Below are positions 1-5,513 of a DNA stretch of 5,831 bases, piece by piece. The stretch's first letter is position 1. Every line of letters begins with the position of its first letter. A program made the position numbers and the translations under genes. Below the pieces are notes generated by a model. It was not told the origin of the DNA and searched no databases. It saw only the letters and a list, made by a program, of their open reading frames with translations. Origin of the DNA: Candidatus Poribacteria bacterium (GTDB taxonomy: Bacteria; Poribacteria; DTPJ01; WJIO01); assembly GCA_014730235.1 (NCBI GenBank), contig WJIO01000190.1:1-5831 (forward strand), in the 5' to 3' direction.

Positions 1-1283
1 CGAAGCAAAGGAAGATCTAAGGCATTTATAAAGAACTCCCGAAAATATAACACAATAAAACACCATGTTAACCCAAATGCTATTCTTATCAGGTAGTTAA
101 GCTTCTTTATATGGAAACATATCCACCAGAAGATCATGGTAACGCCAGCCAGGATTAACTGGTTTATGGAATGGCTTATAAACATGGCGGCTATACATAT
201 AGGCACGATTATACTAATCGCCATATATATAGAGCTAAAAGACTTCTGCGATTCTTCCCAGAGCATCCATGCTGCGTATATCATGGACATATTGATTATA
301 AGAAAAAAGCTCCGGGCCAACTGCAACTGCACAACCAGAGGTAATGGATACACCTGGACAAAAATATATGCAATTAAAAACAATACCCCGCAGACCAGTA
401 TAATCAAATATGACCATAAACTTGAAATCTTAATATCTTTTTTCTGACTTAAACTTTGAATAAACGTTATGATTAGAAACAATATGGAGTAAAATGCAAG
501 GAATGTAAAGACATTTTTATTCCAGCTCGAAATAAAAATATAGCTATCCCGCTGTCGGATAATTTCCATCCATTGGAGATCAGATTTAGAGAAAAAACTA
601 AGATCCGATGAATTCGTCTTGCTTATAAAGAAAACCTGAATAAAAAGGGGAAGGACACAAAGGACAAAAACACCAAAGGCTTTTAACGATAACCACCGAT
701 TTCTCCGAAATCCATCATATATAAGCCTTAACACCAGCAATATAACAACAGGCACAGCAGTAATCGGGTGGATAACAAAGGTAATACCACATAGTATAGC
801 GGATAATATGAATCTTCCTCGAAAATAGGGTATCAAAAAAGCCAAAGCAATGGGAATCGCATTACTGCGAAGGGTAAAAAACACCTCCTGGGTCGAGGTT
901 GCCGTCCCACCTACCGGTTTCCGAACAAGCAGGAATAATATCCCCACAAAAGCCGCTCCCCGGCTTTCAAAGAGGTTCATGGATATGTGATATATAGACC
1001 AGAACAGCAGAATTCTGGTAATTATGTAGCCAGTAAAAAACAACCATTCTTTAGGGATAAACCGGGAAAGAAAAGCAACAGCGGGAATCCAGAGGTTATA
1101 ACCTTCAGAAGCTTCTTCAAACAGATAGTCACCGGGGAAAAGGTAGGGATTAATTATCCGGTCTATCATGGGTATATACATGGCCTGATCCGCAACACCA
1201 TATCTATAGCCATTGATAAATAAACCAAGGGTTGTAATTAAGAGAAGAAATAATATAGCCCAGGGATTTTTTTCAATATACAT
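1..1283 (-). CDS. Multi-pass membrane protein, GT-C/DUF6798-like, 3' end beyond window
   Basis: An uninterrupted minus-strand frame of 427 codons runs from an ATG at 1283 off the left edge without a stop, so the C-terminus is missing. The product is strongly hydrophobic, with about 11 to 13 likely membrane segments, for example near residues 8-25, 81-104, 158-185, 201-220, 257-276, 290-312, 325-341, 353-370 and 375-392. After the first segment comes a loop with GYRYGVADQAMYIP and LFPGD (about residues 25-52). This resembles bacterial polytopic proteins I remember as DUF6798-like, and it places an Asp (D32) where GT-C glycosyltransferases carry a catalytic Asp. A QLARSFF segment near 321-327 also recalls that family. 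A sugar-transfer role is inference only; membrane location is secure. No Shine-Dalgarno is visible before 1283. An in-frame ATG at 1316 lies inside a hairpin and would add a polar stretch of 11 residues. Confidence 0.75.
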   Translation of the reverse strand, partial: MYIEKNPWAILFLLLITTLGLFINGYRYGVADQAMYIPMIDRIINPYLFPGDYLFEEASEGYNLWIPAVAFLSRFIPKEWLFFTGYIITRILLFWSIYHISMNLFESRGAAFVGILFLLVRKPVGGTATSTQEVFFTLRSNAIPIALAFLIPYFRGRFILSAILCGITFVIHPITAVPVVILLVLRLIYDGFRRNRWLSLKAFGVFVLCVLPLFIQVFFISKTNSSDLSFFSKSDLQWMEIIRQRDSYIFISSWNKNVFTFLAFYSILFLIITFIQSLSQKKDIKISSLWSYLIILVCGVLFLIAYIFVQVYPLPLVVQLQLARSFFLIINMSMIYAAWMLWEESQKSFSSIYMAISIIVPICIAAMFISHSINQLILAGVTMIFWWICFHIKKLNYLIRIAFGLTWCFIVLYFREFFINALDLPLL

Positions 1284-1284
1284 T

Positions 1285-1319
1285 AAAAATGAATAATGAT
1301 GGGCTGAGCCCACCATTAT
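1285..1319 (-). terminator. Hairpin with T-run after the VOC gene
   Basis: An inverted repeat is centred on 1306 with arms 1293-1305 and 1307-1319. Read as minus-strand RNA it gives 13 pairs including one G.U (1313/1299); on the plus strand that pair would be an A.C mismatch. The GC-rich core is GGGCT/AGCCC, so the real loop would be about three bases. A run of five Ts (1289-1285) follows after a short gap. It begins five bases after the VOC stop, which suits an intrinsic terminator or a partial one that lets some transcripts reach the membrane-protein gene. Confidence 0.55.
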
Positions 1320-1323
1320 GATG

Positions 1324-1692
1324 TTATTTCATGGAGTGTAACCCGACCCTGTTACCTTCAGAGTCCAGCATCCAGGCGGCAAAACCATGCCCTCCTGTAT
1401 CCATTTTAGGCATAAGCACCTTACCGCCGGCTTTTTCCACCCTACCCAGAGGAATATTCAGATCATCTTCCACAAATAGGTAAACAATACTACCCTCCTG
1501 GCTGGGAACATATCCCTGTTCATTCTGAACCAGGGCTCCGCCAACGCCGCCTCTATCAGGAAACATAACCATTGACATGGGTTGCTCACCAGTATCATAA
1601 GGGATAAACTCAATATCTAATACTTCGCTGTAAAACTTCTTTGCTCTTTCCATATCAACTACAGGAATTTCAAACCAGGTTATTGCAGACAT
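1324..1692 (-). CDS. VOC-family (glyoxalase/bleomycin-resistance fold) protein, SgaA-N-like
   Basis: A complete 122-residue single-domain protein, the usual length for a half-size VOC protein. The N-terminus ITWFEIPVVDMERAKKFYSEVL is the typical first beta-alpha unit, and the C-terminus GFAAWMLDSEGNRVGLHS is the typical last strand pair. The combination WFEIPV...GNRxGLHS is what I recall for the SgaA N-domain-like subgroup. The usual metal ligands are not all present: E8 could occupy the first position, but strand VYLFV (70-74) has no His or Glu and G117 replaces the usual final Glu. Glyoxalase activity should therefore not be assumed; substrate is unknown. The start is well supported by AAGGAG at 1704-1699, six bases before the ATG. 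It has its own strong promoter with palindromes (1741-1803) and is followed by a hairpin, so it can be transcribed alone. Confidence 0.88.
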   Translation of the reverse strand: MSAITWFEIPVVDMERAKKFYSEVLDIEFIPYDTGEQPMSMVMFPDRGGVGGALVQNEQGYVPSQEGSIVYLFVEDDLNIPLGRVEKAGGKVLMPKMDTGGHGFAAWMLDSEGNRVGLHSMK

Positions 1693-1740
1693 TTCTATCT
1701 CCTTATTTTAACCTTAAAAATAGTATTTCTCTCAACCCCA

Positions 1741-1758
1741 ACTTAACATTTGTTAAGT
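1741..1758. promoter_or_regulatory. Perfect inverted repeat, likely operator over the VOC start of transcription
   Basis: ACTTAACA-TT-TGTTAAGT is an exact 8-bp inverted repeat with a two-base centre. It starts two bases downstream of the -10 box of the VOC promoter and covers the expected +1 (about 1754). Size and position suit binding by a dimeric helix-turn-helix repressor (for example of the ArsR, MarR or TetR kind), but no regulator gene lies in this window. As RNA it could also form a small hairpin in the 5' leader. Confidence 0.6.
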
Positions 1759-1760
1759 AT

Positions 1761-1789
1761 ATTATAATATAAAATTCCTGTGTTGTCAA
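1761..1789 (-). promoter_or_regulatory. Consensus sigma70-type promoter of the VOC gene
   Basis: On the minus strand TTGACA (1789-1784) and TATAAT (1766-1761) are separated by exactly 17 bases, a full match to the housekeeping consensus. Transcription should start near 1754, giving a leader of about 62 bases before the ATG at 1692. Such a strong core promoter for a small enzyme-like gene, with palindromes at both ends, suggests control by repression. Confidence 0.82.
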
Positions 1790-1803
1790 TTACAAATTGA
1801 CAA
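1783..1803. promoter_or_regulatory. Perfect inverted repeat overlapping the VOC -35 box
   Basis: Arms TTGTCAATT (1783-1791) and AATTGACAA (1795-1803) are exact reverse complements around a three-base centre. The left arm contains the -35 hexamer of the minus-strand promoter. Its half-site TGTCAATT resembles TGTTAAGT of the repeat at 1741-1758, which begins 33 bases away, about three helical turns. Two sites for one regulator is a reasonable but untested reading. Confidence 0.5.
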
Positions 1804-1826
1804 AAAGCATAAATTAGCAAAGCTAA
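1802..1826 (-). terminator. Weak terminator-like hairpin after the LamG gene
   Basis: Just past the LamG stop, the minus strand reads TTAGC-TTT-GCTAA (1826-1814), followed by TTTATGCTTTTT. The stem has only five pairs and the T-tract is broken, so termination here would be weak. It is listed because no better terminator is visible between the LamG and VOC genes. Confidence 0.25.
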
Positions 1827-1827
1827 A

Positions 1828-2619
1828 CTAATTATCCCGCTTTATGCGGCCCCATGTATCCGTCAATCTTCCCGCAGGGGATACAGGCAGTATACCCATT
1901 GCACCATCAAGGCCATTTTCCATAATATTTAATATATCCTCTTCTTCCAGCAATGTATTGAATATACCAACTTCATCAATTGCACCACCGTTGAGATTAA
2001 CTGCACCTACAGCCGGAGATGCAATTTTCAGGAATCCCCCGGAGTTTTTATAATCCCCTGAATAGGTAGCATCACCTTTTACACCGTCTATATACATCTC
2101 AAGGGTTTTGTCTCCATCATTATGAGTTATGGCCCCGTGATGCCATTCTTCGTCCCTGACGGCTTTTGGCACAGTTTTGACCTGATTGATACTGCCATCG
2201 GTATCAATCCTGATTCTGAAAGTCATACCTGCTGGATCAAGATGAATTGTCCAGCCATGATTATTGCCAAATTGTCTTCCTATCAGGTTGGGATAGTCTC
2301 CACCGGCTGCCGCTCTAAACCAGAGGACATAAGTCCAGTCCAGAAATTCAAAATTTTCCGGATTTGCTATTTCAACACCATTTGTGCCGTCAAATTCCAG
2401 AGCGCTACCGAATTTTCCCTCAACCCATTTTGGATTTTTTGTTAGAGTTCCGTTATTACCATTGCCGGAAGAATCTTTAGCTATATCGCCGTCATTTTCA
2501 TCAAATAACCAGGCTCCGGCAAGGGTTGCTTTATCCAATTCAGCAGATATATTACCTGTGATTATCAAGGTAATGTTAAATACAAACGCTAAAACTAAAC
2601 AAAATCTTGCGACTTTCAT
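1828..2619 (-). CDS. Secreted LamG/concanavalin A-like domain protein
   Basis: A complete 263-residue protein. Residues 1-26 form a signal peptide: basic start MKVAR, hydrophobic core, and likely cleavage after ISA (24-26). Residues about 34-235 form one LamG/laminin-G-3-like jelly roll, recognised by AGAWLFDENDGDIAKDSSGNGNNGTL, FGSALEFDGTNGVEI, WTYVLWFRA, EEWHHGAITHNDGDKTLEMYIDGV and GAIDEVGIFN. Such domains usually bind sugars or proteins outside the cytoplasm; no catalytic residues are evident. The tail after the domain, VSPAGRLTDTWGRIK (about 246-260), is not part of the fold and recalls a recurring tail on LamG proteins of Poribacteria-like genomes. The ATG overlaps the stop of the upstream kinase gene (ATGA), and its ribosome site AAGGAG lies inside the kinase coding sequence, so the two are probably co-translated. 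Ligand and final location (periplasm, surface or medium) are unknown. Confidence 0.85.
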   Translation of the reverse strand: MKVARFCLVLAFVFNITLIITGNISAELDKATLAGAWLFDENDGDIAKDSSGNGNNGTLTKNPKWVEGKFGSALEFDGTNGVEIANPENFEFLDWTYVLWFRAAAGGDYPNLIGRQFGNNHGWTIHLDPAGMTFRIRIDTDGSINQVKTVPKAVRDEEWHHGAITHNDGDKTLEMYIDGVKGDATYSGDYKNSGGFLKIASPAVGAVNLNGGAIDEVGIFNTLLEEEDILNIMENGLDGAMGILPVSPAGRLTDTWGRIKRDN

Positions 2620-2634
2620 TTCATTCTACTCCTT
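2616..2634 (-). promoter_or_regulatory. ATGA stop-start overlap with internal ribosome binding site
   Basis: The kinase stop TGA (2618-2616) shares bases with the LamG start ATG (2619-2617). AAGGAG at 2634-2629, nine bases ahead of that ATG, sits within the last codons of the kinase gene. A second ATG at 2624-2622 is in the kinase frame and reaches the same TGA after two codons, so it is not a competing gene start. This arrangement is the usual sign of translational coupling. Confidence 0.75.
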
Positions 2635-3584
2635 TTTTCGTTTTTTCTGAACTTACATATATCAACATTTTGAGAGAGCAAAGCCATAAATACGGCTCCC
2701 ATTGCGGGCTTAAAGGCGGAATCAATTATTTCAACATCTGCGGCAAAGTTTTTTACAGTTTTACTGAATGTTTCAGTCAATGCTTCTCCTGCATTAAATA
2801 CACTACCAGACATAGCTACAGGAAAATTATAGTACTTCATACCCAGTTTTTCTATCACTGCTACAGCCGCTGTTGCCAATTCTCTGCCTGCATCCCTTAA
2901 TATTTCCAGAGAGACTTTATCACCTTCTTTCGCCAGATCACCGACCATTACTGCCATATCCGCAACTTCTTTAGTGGAATAACCGTTTCTGTAAATTTTC
3001 TTGACTATATCTGTAAAATGATTTAATTTCATGTAGCCAATTAACGCTTTTATCAGCCCAGTATCCCTACCCCGGCCGTCATATGCTCTGCATGCGGAAA
3101 TCAGGGCTTTTCGTCCTATGTAATACGCACTTCCTTCATCGCCCAGAATATTACCCCATCCGTTAGCCCGGGCTTCATGTCCGGTTTTATTAATACCAAA
3201 GGCCATGGCTCCTGTACCTGCGATAACAACAACACCTGGTTTCCCTACCGTAGCTCCGGCCAGAGCAATTGCGGCATCATGAGTAAGGATTACTCTGTTG
3301 GCCAATATTAATTTTTCTATCTCTGGTCTTAAAATTTCCCTATCCTCATCCCTGCCTGCGCCAGCCAGACCAATACATGCCGCAGTAGCGGTTCCAGGTT
3401 TTATAGCTGAATCTTCAAAGGCAATATTCACTGATTCTCTAATAGATTCCAGCGCAGATGAAATACCTACGGTCTGATAGTTGGAAGATCCGGCTGTACC
3501 CTTTCCTAAAACTATCCCCTGCATATCAGCCAAAAATGCCAGGGTTTTAGTCCCACCACCATCAATTCCCAATACATATTTCAT
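2616..3584 (-). CDS. BadF/BadG/BcrA/BcrD-type ATPase, N-acetylglucosamine-kinase-like
   Basis: A 322-residue protein of the ASKHA (actin-like ATPase/sugar kinase) superfamily, close to the normal 300-330 length. Visible motifs in order: phosphate-1 loop GIDGGGTKT (6-14), GLAGAGRDED (72-81), THDAAIAL with the likely catalytic Asp D103, phosphate-2 loop IAGTGAMAFG (121-130), GWGNILGDEGSAYYIG (142-157) as in NAGK-type kinases, and an adenosine-site MSGSVFNAGE near 258-267. Family members phosphorylate N-acetylglucosamine, N-acetylmuramate or glucosamine with ATP in the cytoplasm; CoA-ester reductase activators of the same family are larger or have other partners. The exact sugar cannot be told. 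The start at 3584 is chosen because GAGGAGA (3597-3591) lies six bases upstream and a promoter overlaps the longer reading from a TTG at 3632. It is coupled to the secreted LamG gene by a four-base overlap. Confidence 0.88.
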   Translation of the reverse strand: MKYVLGIDGGGTKTLAFLADMQGIVLGKGTAGSSNYQTVGISSALESIRESVNIAFEDSAIKPGTATAACIGLAGAGRDEDREILRPEIEKLILANRVILTHDAAIALAGATVGKPGVVVIAGTGAMAFGINKTGHEARANGWGNILGDEGSAYYIGRKALISACRAYDGRGRDTGLIKALIGYMKLNHFTDIVKKIYRNGYSTKEVADMAVMVGDLAKEGDKVSLEILRDAGRELATAAVAVIEKLGMKYYNFPVAMSGSVFNAGEALTETFSKTVKNFAADVEIIDSAFKPAMGAVFMALLSQNVDICKFRKNEKRSRMK

Positions 3585-3602
3585 TTTTGCTCTCCTCAAT
3601 TG

Positions 3603-3632
3603 AATATAACATTTACAGAGGTCTAATGTCAA
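3603..3632 (-). promoter_or_regulatory. Sigma70-type promoter of the kinase-LamG unit
   Basis: On the minus strand TTGACA (3632-3627) and TATATT (3608-3603, five of six matches to TATAAT) are separated by 18 bases. Transcription would begin near 3596, leaving a leader of only about a dozen bases that includes part or all of the GAGGAGA ribosome site. This supports the kinase start at 3584. Confidence 0.65.
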
Positions 3633-3709
3633 ATAAATTGTGATTACACCATTTATAAAGTTTGGTTCTTCCGGATTTAGTGTGTTTATAGTTGAAAATT
3701 CTCCCAGCT

Positions 3710-3822
3710 TGTCATTCCTGCGGAAGCAGGAACCCAGCCTTTATGCAGATCTACTGGATTCCTGCTTCAAGCTTTTTGAAAAAGCTTGAGCAAAAAGGAA
3801 TAAGAGTTTCGCAGGAATGACA
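3710..3822. repeat. Palindromic intergenic repeat of ATTCCT-N8-AGGAAT type, interrupted
   Basis: The element is bounded by perfect 13-bp inverted ends, TGTCATTCCTGCG (3710-3722) and its complement (3810-3822). The left arm folds on itself as TTCCTGC-GGAA-GCAGGAA. If bases 3768-3808 are removed, the right side becomes a continuous arm that matches the whole left arm (3710-3737) as a 28-base inverted repeat with two mismatches. The 41 extra bases carry a second palindrome, TCAAGCTTTTT / AAAAAGCTTGA (3767-3777 and 3779-3789). Similar short repeats occur in many copies in various bacterial genomes (the neisserial dRS3 core ATTCCC-N8-GGGAAT has the same design). Whether it is multicopy here cannot be seen from one window. 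Confidence 0.75.
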
Positions 3823-3924
3823 GCCTGATAGCATTTTTATTTGCTAGTGTCTCTTTAAGCACTGCAACATCTAGTTTTAGTTAATTTTAGAAATATCAGT
3901 ATAAATGGTATTTGCTGAAATTCA

Positions 3925-3953
3925 TTGACTACACCCTATACTCATGGTAAGAT
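3925..3953 (+). promoter_or_regulatory. Probable promoter of the PHP-barrel-ThuA cluster
   Basis: TTGACT (3925-3930) and TAAGAT (3948-3953) are separated by 17 bases. The -35 matches five of six consensus bases and the -10 four of six. Transcription would start near 3960, about 55 bases before the PHP start codon. It is the best plus-strand candidate between the repeat and the gene, but a -10 of this quality can arise by chance in AT-rich DNA. Confidence 0.4.
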
Positions 3954-4015
3954 CTGAATGAGAATAATCCCGATATCTTTATTTGAAGAACCAGATTTAT
4001 TACAGGATAAGAATA

Positions 4016-4789
4016 ATGGTAAATTATGATCTTCATACTCATTCGATATACTCCGACGGAAAAGGTTCTCTTCATGATAACATACATGCCGCAGAGGCTG
4101 TGGGATTAGATTACATAGCCCTTACAGATCACCTCTGGCTTTACAGTAATAAATGGAATAGCTGGCTTGATAGGGCTTTGGAAGAACTGGAACATGAACC
4201 ACCAAAAGGCTATAAAGTCAAAATATTAAAAGGTGCTGAAACTCAACTACTGGATAAAACAGGCAAAATTTCCCTGGATGAAAAAACAGCTTCTAAACTT
4301 GATATAGTGTTGTGTGATATGGGATGGGAAAGCCTTGGTTTCCCGGAGGATGTTTCTGCAATATCCAGAGATCAGGTTTATGAAGCGCTGGTTGAAAGTT
4401 TTATCGGTCTTTGCCGAAATGAAATGGTTGACGTAATGGCCCATCCGTTTAACCTGGGCCGTCATTCCAAGATGGTTTTGGAACCCGGTGATATTCCTGT
4501 AGACTGTGTGGAAAAAATAGCCGGGGCTTTTGTGGAATATGATACAGCCTTTGAGGTTATGAACAACATCTGGTGGTGGCATCCCCAGTTACATCCAAAA
4601 GAATTGACACAACAGTATATACAAACAGTTCGTATATTTGCCCAAAAAGGGGTTAAATTCAGCATCGGCAGCGATGCTCATGGTATAGGCGGCATCGGTA
4701 ATCTTGGTTGGAGTAAATACGTTTTGAAAGAAGCCGGAGTTACTTCAGAACAGATGATCGATCCGGAATTTTATCTGAACAGGAAATAA
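4016..4789 (+). CDS. PHP-domain metal-dependent hydrolase (histidinol-phosphatase-like)
   Basis: A 257-residue protein that is essentially one PHP domain, a TIM-barrel-like fold that binds two or three metal ions and cleaves phosphoesters. Motifs: DLHTHSIYSDG (H7, H9, D14), ALTDH (D38, H39), GAE (E75), MAHPFN (H143) and GSDAHG (D220, H222). These match the metal ligands known from PHP enzymes such as YcdX and HisK. The ligand normally found as His in a DxVxGSVH-like strand is absent; the corresponding segment is DIVLCDMGWE (96-105). Activity is therefore likely but may differ in metal number. The substrate is unknown; no histidine genes are nearby. The ATG at 4016 is preferred because AGGA (4004-4007) stands eight bases upstream; a longer reading from a TTG at 3983 has no ribosome site. 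It heads a tight cluster with the barrel gene 12 bases downstream. Confidence 0.87.
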   Translation: MVNYDLHTHSIYSDGKGSLHDNIHAAEAVGLDYIALTDHLWLYSNKWNSWLDRALEELEHEPPKGYKVKILKGAETQLLDKTGKISLDEKTASKLDIVLCDMGWESLGFPEDVSAISRDQVYEALVESFIGLCRNEMVDVMAHPFNLGRHSKMVLEPGDIPVDCVEKIAGAFVEYDTAFEVMNNIWWWHPQLHPKELTQQYIQTVRIFAQKGVKFSIGSDAHGIGGIGNLGWSKYVLKEAGVTSEQMIDPEFYLNRK

Positions 4790-4801
4790 ATTATAAGGAA
4801 A

Positions 4802-5500
4802 ATGTTAAGAAATATTCCTTTAACATTTTTAAGTATAATTTTGCTTGTATTTATAAGCAATGCTAAAGCCCAAACATTGTATGGGACAACAGGGCTTATA
4901 ACCGTACCTACAGCAGATATACCAAGGGATAAACAGATTTTGACTGGGTTAAACTGGATAGATAAAAAATACACTCAGGGCTCTGATAAAGATAATCATA
5001 ACTATCTTATAGGATATGTAGTTGTAGGTTATCTGCCGTTTCTGGAAATTGATGCCCGATTAACCAGATGGACCACAACCAAGCCGGTAAGACGACTTGG
5101 ACTAGGCGGCAGAACCGTTAACTTCAGGTTAAGGCTTTTTACCGAAGGGGAATATTTTCCATCGGTTCTGGTCGGTGTTCATGACCCTCTGGGTGATGCG
5201 CGGTATTTTAACGCCGCTTATCTGGTTTTATCTAAAAATATGAATTTTCTCAATATTCCGGCATCAGCAAGTCTTGGCTACAGCGTTGACTGGATAAATG
5301 CAGATTACTATGACTTTCTGGGAGGGTTTGGTGGAATATCAATATCGCCAAAATCTTACATTACAGTCATGTGTGAATACGACAGCAAAAAAATTAATTC
5401 AGGAATTAGAATATCCCTCTTTAAAAAGCTTGATTTTCTTTTAACTTTATTAAATATGGATACTTTTTCCGGCGGCATAAGCTACAATTTTAAATTATGA
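4802..5500 (+). CDS. Small YjbH-like outer-membrane beta-barrel protein
   Basis: A complete 232-residue secreted protein. Residues 1-23 form a signal peptide (LRNIPLTFLSIILLVFISNAKA, cleavage AKA/QT). The mature start TLYGTTGLITVPTADIPRDKQ resembles the opening of YjbH-domain proteins, which form outer-membrane barrels linked to exopolysaccharide production. The rest has alternating polar and hydrophobic strands with aromatic girdle residues (for example YLIGYVVVGYLPFLEIDARLTRW and FGGISISPKSYITVMCEYDS), ending in SGGISYNFKL. E. coli YjbH is about three times longer, so this would be a single-barrel version. An unassigned porin-like barrel is the alternative. The ribosome site is odd: AAGGA ends only two bases before the ATG, so expression may rely on ribosomes finishing the PHP gene 12 bases upstream. 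Its position between two soluble-enzyme-like genes is unusual. Confidence 0.7.
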   Translation: MLRNIPLTFLSIILLVFISNAKAQTLYGTTGLITVPTADIPRDKQILTGLNWIDKKYTQGSDKDNHNYLIGYVVVGYLPFLEIDARLTRWTTTKPVRRLGLGGRTVNFRLRLFTEGEYFPSVLVGVHDPLGDARYFNAAYLVLSKNMNFLNIPASASLGYSVDWINADYYDFLGGFGGISISPKSYITVMCEYDSKKINSGIRISLFKKLDFLLTLLNMDTFSGGISYNFKL

Positions 5501-5513
5501 AAGGAAGTAAATA

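Larger units (their letters stand above)
3585..4015. other. Divergent intergenic region, no gene
   Basis: This stretch of 431 bases separates the minus-strand kinase unit from the plus-strand PHP unit. It contains the kinase promoter at the left, a palindromic repeat element in the middle (3710-3822) and a probable plus-strand promoter on the right (3925-3953). I see no coding sequence in it, and nothing distinctive in 3633-3709 or 3823-3924 apart from high AT content. Confidence 0.7.

Noticed and set aside
235-417. Minus-strand frame of 60 codons
   Set aside because: It is a shifted frame inside the membrane-protein gene, which itself is unbroken across this stretch.
136-447. Plus-strand frame of 103 codons
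   Set aside because: It is antisense to the continuous membrane-protein gene, has no ribosome site and no recognisable domain.
987-1223. Plus-strand frame of 78 codons
   Set aside because: Antisense shadow of the membrane-protein gene; composition is unlike a real protein and no ribosome site precedes it.
1693-1740. Riboswitch in the VOC leader
   Set aside because: The leader of about 62 bases is too short for the known large aptamers, and no conserved aptamer core is visible besides the DNA palindrome.
1798-1826. Plus-strand promoter starting with TTGACA at 1798-1803
   Set aside because: No acceptable -10 box lies 16-18 bases downstream and no plus-strand gene follows; the hexamer is the mirror half of the palindrome.
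1844-2900. Four plus-strand frames (1844-2053, 2122-2445, 2384-2650, 2607-2900)
   Set aside because: All are antisense to the LamG and kinase genes, whose domains are clear, and none shows a family signature.
3710-3822. CRISPR array or transposon
   Set aside because: There is only one palindromic unit with no regularly spaced direct repeats, and no transposase is encoded; it is a short intergenic repeat.
3983-4015. TTG start for the PHP gene adding 11 residues
   Set aside because: No ribosome site precedes it, and the added residues lie before the usual PHP start; the ATG at 4016 has AGGA eight bases upstream.
4247-4974. Three minus-strand frames (4247-4582, 4462-4665, 4771-4974)
   Set aside because: All lie opposite the PHP and barrel genes and show no domain or ribosome site.
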